A DNA stretch of 64,000 nt from Spiroplasma litorale (lineage in GTDB: Bacteria > Bacillota_I > Bacilli_A > Mycoplasmatales > Mycoplasmataceae). Made by a program: the position numbers and the translations under genes. Shown here in pieces: positions 57,956 through 64,000 of this stretch (position 1 is the stretch's first letter; every line of letters begins with the position of its first letter). The stretch spans positions 558,001-622,000 of the forward strand of contig NZ_CP012357.1 in NCBI RefSeq assembly GCF_001267155.1, given 5' to 3'. A model generated the notes under the pieces. It saw nothing but the letters and a program-made list of their open reading frames with translations. It was not told the origin of the DNA and did no database searches.

Positions 57956-57994
57956 AAAAAAAGCAACACATTAAATTAATTGTTGCTTTTTTTT
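57956..57994 (-). terminator. Rho-independent terminator
   Basis: Arms AAAAAAAGCAACA and TGTTGCTTTTTTTT around a 12-nt loop. Confidence 0.88.
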
Positions 57995-58150
57995 GAAATT
58001 AATTTTATAAATATTTTTTTGATTTTTAATTGCTTCTTTATATAAAGATTTATGGATTTTATTATTTTTATAATCATTTTTTATATTTTTTATAATATAT
58101 TTATTTGATTTTTTTAGCTTTCTCTTATAATTTTTGTTTTCATCATTCAT
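57971..58150 (-). CDS. Lys-rich 59-residue small protein, tentative
   Basis: Starts MNDENKNYKRKLKKSNKY and is composed mostly of Lys, Asn and Ile with no hydrophobic segment. Its stop lies inside the loop of the terminator at 57956-57994. No good RBS. In DNA this AT-rich, a 60-codon frame could occur by chance, but its position as the last ORF before a strong terminator favours a real small basic protein. Confidence 0.4.
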   Translation of the reverse strand: MNDENKNYKRKLKKSNKYIIKNIKNDYKNNKIHKSLYKEAIKNQKNIYKINFKKKQQLI

Positions 58151-58270
58151 TATAGTTTAATTCCTTTTATTTATATTATAATATTTCAATATCTAAAATA
58201 TTTCATATAAAATATAAAAAAAATAACAATTAATTGTCTGTGCTGTAACCTTTTTCCGGACACATTTATT

Positions 58271-59051
58271 TTATAACTTTATTCTCCTTTCATTATAAAA
58301 TTTTGAGTATAAATTAAAAATGTATATATATTCTTCAATTGATTTATATTTTTTATTCTCTATTATAGCTTCTCTTTTTAATACGCTTCAAAAGCCTTCT
58401 ATATAACCATTATCAGTTGATCTACCAACTCTAGACATGCTTATATTTAAGTCAAAATTCATCAGCATTAATCTATATGTATAGGATTTAAACTCTGACC
58501 ATTATCAGAGTGAATAACGCTATTTGGTTTAAAAACTCCAAACTCATCAACCATTTTTAAAAATGATTCAACAACAAGTGATCTACCTTTTGATGTCTTT
58601 GTAATTAATCCATAAATTTTTTTCTGCTTAATATTATAAAAACCACAAGTGTAAAGTCTTGATTTATTAATAACTTTTTTTGTTATGTCAACACTAAAAA
58701 CATCGCCAAATTTTTTCAAATCTGCGTTTGTTTTTATTAATCTCTCATATTTACCAACTTTTTCTATGTGATTTGTTGTTTTCTTTGGGTTTTTGTAATT
58801 ATTTACTTTAAAATTTCAAAAAATCATATATCTTCTTACTTTTTTATGAGAGCATATATTGTTTAAATCAATTGCTAATCTTCTGAACCATATGTTTTCC
58901 CAGAATCGATAAAACTTTTCTCAATATTTGATAGTAATTCATAATCTATATGTCTAAACTTTGGTTTTTTATTTTTAATTCAATCATAATATGTTGATTT
59001 ACCTAGTTTTATTATTTTGCAAAGTTTTCTTATTGTTATTTCATTATCCAC
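58271..59051 (-). pseudogene. OrfB transposase of B2, frameshifted
   Basis: Same protein as B1 orfB but with single-base losses near 58498 (VIHSDNG-QSLN instead of SDNGSEF) and near 58883 (GS-RRL region). The initiation codon is GTG where B1 has ATG. The internal UAA of B1 is absent here. Not expected to be active. Confidence 0.85.
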
Positions 59052-59105
59052 AATTTTTTTTATTGTGTACAACAATGCATTTGTATATGCAAAGCTGCCA
59101 CTTAT

Positions 59106-59402
59106 TTACTTTTTTTTATTTATTAACCTTCTTAAATCTGAATACATTTCATCTCTTAATTCTTGATCTTTAAGTTGTTTTTTTAGCTTTTTATTTTCTT
59201 TTTGTAAGCTTTTAAGTTTTTCTTCTAAATGTGTTTTTGAATTATCAAAAGCTCCGTCTCAGAATAAATTATAGTTTTTAACTCAATTTCTTAAACAAAT
59301 CGATGATAGTTTATAGCATTTTGAAAAATCTTCGTATTTAGAATTGCTCTCTAAAAATAATTTACATATTTTTATTTTTTCTTCTTTAGTGTATCTTTTC
59401 AT
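59106..59402 (-). CDS. OrfA of IS copy B2
   Basis: An intact 98-residue OrfA, differing from the B1 copy by a few residues (KYEDFSK, SSICLRN, LFWDGAFD with a UGA-Trp). Same helix-turn-helix and coil, and the same A8-G run before the stop. Confidence 0.8.
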
Positions 59403-59486
59403 AAAAAAACCTCTTTCCTTATAATTTTATAATCTTATTTAAATTAATTTTAAATTATGTCCGGAAAAAGGTTACACTACAAGCAA

Positions 59487-60240
59487 TTAATTGTCATTAT
59501 AATTTGTAATATTAATGTAATTTAATTTTTTATAAATATTTTTATTATTTATCTCGTCATTAACTAAATATGAATTTTTTTTATTTGTTAAAACTAATAT
59601 ACCTGCAATAAAATTAAATAAATTGCCAAATAATAATACAACAAACTCCAAGTGCTGTTGCATCTTTATATTCGTGTATTAGTTTTTTTGTATTTAAAGT
59701 CATTGGAATTAATCAAGCTAACGGTATAATTAAAAATGATCACAACACAGTTCCCACTATCATAAATACGTATGCAGTTCTAATTTTTTCATTATAATGA
59801 TCATGTTTTTCGCCATTGTTATTTTTAAATATAATAACTCATTTATGTTTTTTAGAATTGTAAATAAATAAAATCATAAAAACTAAAATTAAAACTATCA
59901 TAAATAATAAACAAGAGTTAATTAACAATAAAATTGGTTGGTATAGATATGTCGCAACAATATATAAATATGTTAGTATTCATAAAGTAGGTATAGATAT
60001 ACCAATTAAAGTTCCTAATTTTATACATTTTTTATTTTTATATAAACATATCAAAATTAAAGAAACTATTGAACAGATAAAATTAATAAAAATAATTGTT
60101 AGTAGAACAGCAATAATGGGTGCCAATTTTGTTCCTAATAAATCTACCGAAAACAATATTGCTAACGGTAAATCTATAATGCACATAGCTATACTAAACG
60201 AACAAGCAGTAATTCCAAAATCTCAATAAACTTTTTTCAT
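59487..60240 (-). pseudogene. Membrane protein with late frameshift
   Basis: From ATG 60240 (MKKVYWDFGITACSFSIAMC) the frame encodes about six hydrophobic helices up to AYKDATALGVCC-like sequence (EYKDATALGVCC) and stops at 59614. The homologue at 12332 continues LFTFFLGAIAGILI; here LFGNLFNFIAGILVLTNKKNSY follows in the next frame to TAA at 59487. So one base was gained or lost near 59630-59650, with no homopolymer there. The N-terminal half has no counterpart in the 106-residue homologue. Function unknown. Confidence 0.65.
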
Positions 60241-60326
60241 AATTATTATAAAATCCTTCTTAAATCAATATTTATTTTACAATAAAATAAAATGTTTTAA
60301 CAAAATATTAATTAAATTTTATAAAG

Positions 60327-61703
60327 TTATTTATTTTTTGAATCTATTAATTCTTTTAAATATAGTCCTGATTTTTTTATATTAGTTTTTTGAGTATCTA
60401 AATCATATTCAATGAGTCCATATCTATTTTTATATGCATTAGTTCAACTTCAACAATCAATAAAAGTTCATAATGAATAACCAAAACAATTTGCTCCTTC
60501 ATCAATTGCTTTTTTAAGTCAGTCTAAATGTTCGTTTATAAAATCAATTCTATAGTCATCATTAATTATATTGTCTTTTCTAAATCTATCTTCATCTTGT
60601 ACACCCATTCCATTTTCGCTAATCATTCAAGGAAAATTATTATATTTCTCTTTTATTAAATTTGCAATATCATAAATTCCTTCAGGATATATTTCTCAGC
60701 CTCTATATGGATTAACCCTTCTATCTGGTCATTCATAGTGATCATAAAAACTTCATGGCATAATTTGATTTTTGATTGTTTTTGATTCTTTTTTCATTAC
60801 TCTAAATGGTTGATAGTAATTTAAAGAAAGATAATCTATTTTATGTTTTTTAAACTCATTTAGTTCTAGTTTTGTATATTCAGGTAATAAATTATTTTCT
60901 TTTAAAAATACTATAAGTTCTTTACTTAACTCTCCTTTTAAAACTAAATCTAACTGAGAATAAGTAATTAACATGTTATTAAAATCTGAAGCTTTTATAT
61001 CATCAATATCATTTGATCTTGGATATGATGGAGTTACATTTAATATTATGGTTATTTTATTATGTTTATTTTTAAAATTATCTTTATAGTAATTTACAAC
61101 TTTGGCATGGGCAACCATCATATTGTAAAATACTTGTATAGATCTTTTGAAATTTTTTATTTTTGGATAGTGTCAACCATATAAATATTTAGAATCAACA
61201 TCTGCTAATGGTTCATTAAAAGTTGCTCACTCATCAACAATGTCTTCAAATAATTCAAAACATATTTTTGCAAATTGAAAAAACAAATAAATAGTTTCTT
61301 TATTTTCTCATCCACCATTATCTAATAGAATTTTTGGTATATCAAAATGATGTAAATTAACTACTAATTTTATTTTTCTTTTTTTAATTTCTTTAAAATA
61401 ATTTAAATAAAAGTTTTTTGCATCATCATTTATTTTACATTTATATATATCATCAATTAATCTTGTTCATTGTATTGAAGTTCTATAAACTTCTAAACCT
61501 ATTACATCTAATCATTTTAAATGTTCTTTATAGTTATTATAAAAATCACATGTATAATTTGGACCAATGCGATCATAAAAATCTTCGGGTTGAATTTTAA
61601 ATCAATAATCCATTACACTTTGGTTTTTTTTATTTTTATCACCTTCTGTTTGTGGACCAGATAAAGATACACCAAACAAAAAATCTTTAGCAAATTTTAT
61701 CAT
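60327..61703 (-). CDS. GH1 glycosidase, probably 6-phospho-beta-glucosidase
   Basis: A 458-residue GH1 enzyme. Acid/base Glu164 in ATFNEPL, nucleophile Glu363 in MISENGMG, and N-terminal FGVSLSGPQTEG. The C-terminal WTFIDCWSWTNAYKNRYGLIEY carries the Lys and Tyr typical of the phosphate pocket of 6-phospho-beta-glucosidases, so the likely substrate is a PTS-delivered beta-glucoside-6-P. An unphosphorylated glucoside is the alternative. Many UGA-Trp codons. No PTS gene for beta-glucosides is in the window. Confidence 0.87.
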
Positions 61704-61775
61704 TATGTTTCTCCAAGTGAAATGCACCAATTAAATTGGCATCATTTGTATATTTACAATTTTCAATTTTTTATT

Positions 61776-61808
61776 AAAAAACTCCACACTATTTTAATGT
61801 GGGGTTTT
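61776..61808 (-). terminator. Rho-independent terminator of the sugar-binding lipoprotein
   Basis: ACTCCACA/TGTGGGGT arms with one G-U pair, loop of 9 nt, A- and T-runs outside. Confidence 0.8.
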
Positions 61809-61853
61809 AACATCATAATTAAATTTATTATATAAATTTTAACTATTAATATA

Positions 61854-62924
61854 TTATTTATTTTCATTAGGTGGCAACATTACAGTCGCATCAATTTCAG
61901 TAGATTTTTCAAAAGTTTTACTTGGGTTTTCTCCATTATTTTTTTTGTCTATTAACTCAATTGCTTTATCTATTGCGGCCTCGACTATTTTTTTATATTC
62001 TTGTTTTACTGTTGCATATATATGATTTCTTGAAGTTTCTGATCAAGAATTAACATCATTTGCAACATCATCTGATCCATCAAAACCTGCGATATAACCT
62101 TTTGTTTTACCTTTTTCATCTTTTGAACTAAACCAAGATTTCATTCCTTCATTTAAATCAATTGCTTTTTTCATACCAAGTGCCATTGGATCGTTACCAG
62201 CTCAAATTATATGTGCATTATTTGCTGATTCTTTACCATTCCACTCATCTGTAAGTACATCTCCAGCTGCATCACCTGTATTTTCATTACCTTTTGCAAC
62301 ACTTCCTTGATTAAAACCTTCACCTTTTCTATTCACTATTTCTATTCAGTCGGCATTATCTAAAACGAATCCTTGGAATCTTTTGCGTTCAGCATCGTTA
62401 TCCTGATTTGATCACATCGCATAAACTTTAACTTTATTTTCTTTATTATCATTTGAAGGTAGTTCACCATAAATTTTTTTGTATATATCTTTAAACATTT
62501 GTTGACTTGCTTTTGTTTGTTCAGAAACAAAGCCTGCAGCACCTCTTTCGCCTACTGCTTTATCATATTCAGTATCAATATTTAGAACAGGAATATTTTC
62601 ATCAAGAGCAGGTTTAATTGCTTTATTATTTTTTACATTTGCTGGATTAATTATTATTGCTTTATCATCTTTTGTTATTGATGATTGTACGTTTGTTTGA
62701 TCTTTTGCACCACTAACGTCTGCTTGTGAGTCATATGTGTTTAATTTATAACCTTTTGATTCAGCATATGTTTTTCCTGAACTCATCATATTTTGAAAAT
62801 AAGCATTATTAAAATTTGAGATTAGTAATCCTATAGAATCACCATCATTACCACATGAAACAACTGATACTCCTACAGAAGATACTAAGTTAACACTAGC
62901 TAGAATTGTCATTAATTTTTTCAT
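61854..62924 (-). CDS. Sugar-binding lipoprotein of an ABC importer (type 1 PBP)
   Basis: A 356-residue substrate-binding lipoprotein (lipobox SVVSC-G, Cys24) of the ribose/xylose/galactose group: GDSIGLLISNFNNAYFQNM, AIIINPANVKNNKAIKPAL, IPVLNIDTEY, HIIWAGNDPMALGMKKA and YIAGFDGSDD. It lies 16 bp after the permease gene with GGAG before its ATG. Captures a free sugar or related compound and hands it to the permease; exact ligand unknown. Confidence 0.88.
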
Positions 62925-62940
62925 TTTTTCTGTTCTCCTT

Positions 62941-64000
62941 TTAAATAACTTTTAATAAAATAACTTGTTTAATAATTCATTGTTTAATTTTATTTACTAT
63001 TTTATATTCAGTATTAGAAAGTACTGCAACCATTATTATAAGACCTTTTAAGATTGATTGAATATCACTTGATAGGCCAATTAAATTTAATGCATTTTTT
63101 AAAACACTAAGTGAAAATCATCCTAATATTGTAAGAAATATACCTCCTTTTCCTCCAGTTAATAATGTACCACCGAGAACAACACAAGCAATTGCGTCTA
63201 ATTCTCAAGCATTACCAGCTGAAGGGCTAGCTGTTTGAATTCTTGCAGCATATATAAATGAACCAACACCTATACAAAGTCCTCCAAATACATATACAGA
63301 AGTTAATATTGTTTTTGCTTTTATTCCTGAAAGTTGTGCACTTCTATAATTACCGCCAACAGCATATACATGTCTACCATAAATAGTAAATCTTAGTATT
63401 ATAAAAGAAACTATTGCTAATAAAAACATTATTCAAACAACAATACTTAAACCTAGAAACTTTGTTTGTATAAGTTGAGTTAAATAATCATTATCAAATG
63501 ACTGAGATGTATTTTCTAATATAAATTGTGTCGCACCACGTCATACCATCATAAGTATTAAAGTAATAATAAATGACGGAAATTTTAGTACACTAACAAA
63601 TATTCCTGATATTAATCCTGAAAATCCACAAAATAAAATAACAGCTATTATTGATAATCAAACATTAGTACCACTAAGAATAAGTTTGGCCGCTAATGCA
63701 GTTGCAAAAGCCATTGTCGAACCAATTGACAAATCAATTCCACCAGTAAGTATAATCACAGTAACTCCAATTGCCATACAACCAATATCAGCATTCAAAT
63801 ATAGAATATTTTTTCAGTTATTAGCCTTAAAGAAACCAGGTTCAATAATACCAACAATTATTGCAAAAGCCATTATAATAAATATTAATTTAATGGCATT
63901 TATAGCACTTAAACTTTTATTAATAAATTTATTTTTGTTTGAAAAACTAAATATGAAGCTTTTTTTTAATTTTATCGAATAATTTTTTGATGTTTTTGTA
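62941..64000 (-). CDS. Sugar ABC transporter permease (RbsC/XylH-like), 5' end beyond window
   Basis: At least 353 residues of a BPD_transp_2 permease: FIIMAFAIIVGIIEPGFF, GVTVIILTGGIDLSIGS (the family signature), YGRHVYAVGGNYRSAQLSGI and VVLGGTLLTGGKGGIFLTI. About eight to ten helices. Nothing in the visible part is a convincing start, so the first residues lie beyond 64000. The ATPase gene is expected further upstream. Stop at 62941 directly precedes the RBS of the binding lipoprotein. Confidence 0.88.

Larger units (their letters stand above)
58239..59481 (-). mobile_element. IS3-family insertion sequence, copy B2
   Basis: A 1243-bp copy with the same ends as B1. Flanked by the 12-bp direct repeat CAATTAATTGTC (58227-58238 and 59484-59495); a 2-base gap separates the right copy from the element end. 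Inserted 6 bp after the stop codon of the membrane gene at 59487. Confidence 0.92.

Noticed and set aside
61704-61853. tRNA-like hairpin near the GH1 start
   Set aside because: Only a single terminator stem; no cloverleaf or CCA-compatible acceptor.

Overview
The window is about 64 kb of very AT-rich DNA from a wall-less mollicute. UGA is read as tryptophan throughout: nearly every gene is broken into pieces under the standard code and becomes one clean frame when TGA is Trp. Two near-identical MreB actin homologues, many SxxC lipoproteins, three MOLPALP-type lipoproteins, PTS sugar uptake and a GH18 chitinase-like lipoprotein point to Spiroplasma or a close relative. I do not name a species. 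Almost all genes are on the minus strand; the plus-strand exceptions are an alpha/beta hydrolase and two J-domain membrane proteins. I saw no rRNA, tRNA or CRISPR.

Layout. 1-8.8 kb: lipoproteins, ruvAB, then two mreB paralogues bracketing a HAD phosphatase, engB and a small coiled protein, with an IS3-like element (copy A1) beside the first mreB. 9-12.7 kb: RpiR regulator with a MupG-like (DUF871) protein, then small membrane proteins. 12.7-17.2 kb: two tandem MOLPALP lipoproteins that look homogenised by gene conversion. 17.3-21.5 kb: phosphatase, hydrolase, S1 protein and membrane proteins. 21.6-31.1 kb: a fructan/sucrose locus with three exported GH32 enzymes (one frameshifted), cytoplasmic ScrB and a PTS EIIBC, cut by a decayed IS (copy C). 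31.4-48.3 kb: a third MOLPALP protein, GDSL lipase, two ABC-2-like permease paralogues with large ectodomains, a 704-residue lipoprotein and a GH18 lipoprotein. 48.4-52.8 kb: two paralogous four-helix membrane proteins ending in a J-domain, flanking a GntR regulator. 54-57.9 kb: mannitol-type PTS with 6-phosphogluconate dehydrogenase and an RpiR regulator, with homopolymer frameshifts. 58-64 kb: membrane protein, GH1 glycosidase and part of a sugar ABC importer.

How the genes fit together. Sucrose or fructan is cut outside the cell by GH32 enzymes, taken up by PTS or ABC systems, and hydrolysed inside by ScrB and GH1. Chitin or glycan, lipid and unknown surface functions are carried by lipoproteins. 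Two themes stand out. First, most insertion sequences lie in or against rho-independent terminator hairpins, two of them exactly in the loop of a perfectly reconstructable terminator. Second, four otherwise intact reading frames are broken by one extra base in an A8/T8 tract, which suggests transcriptional slippage, phase variation or assembly error.
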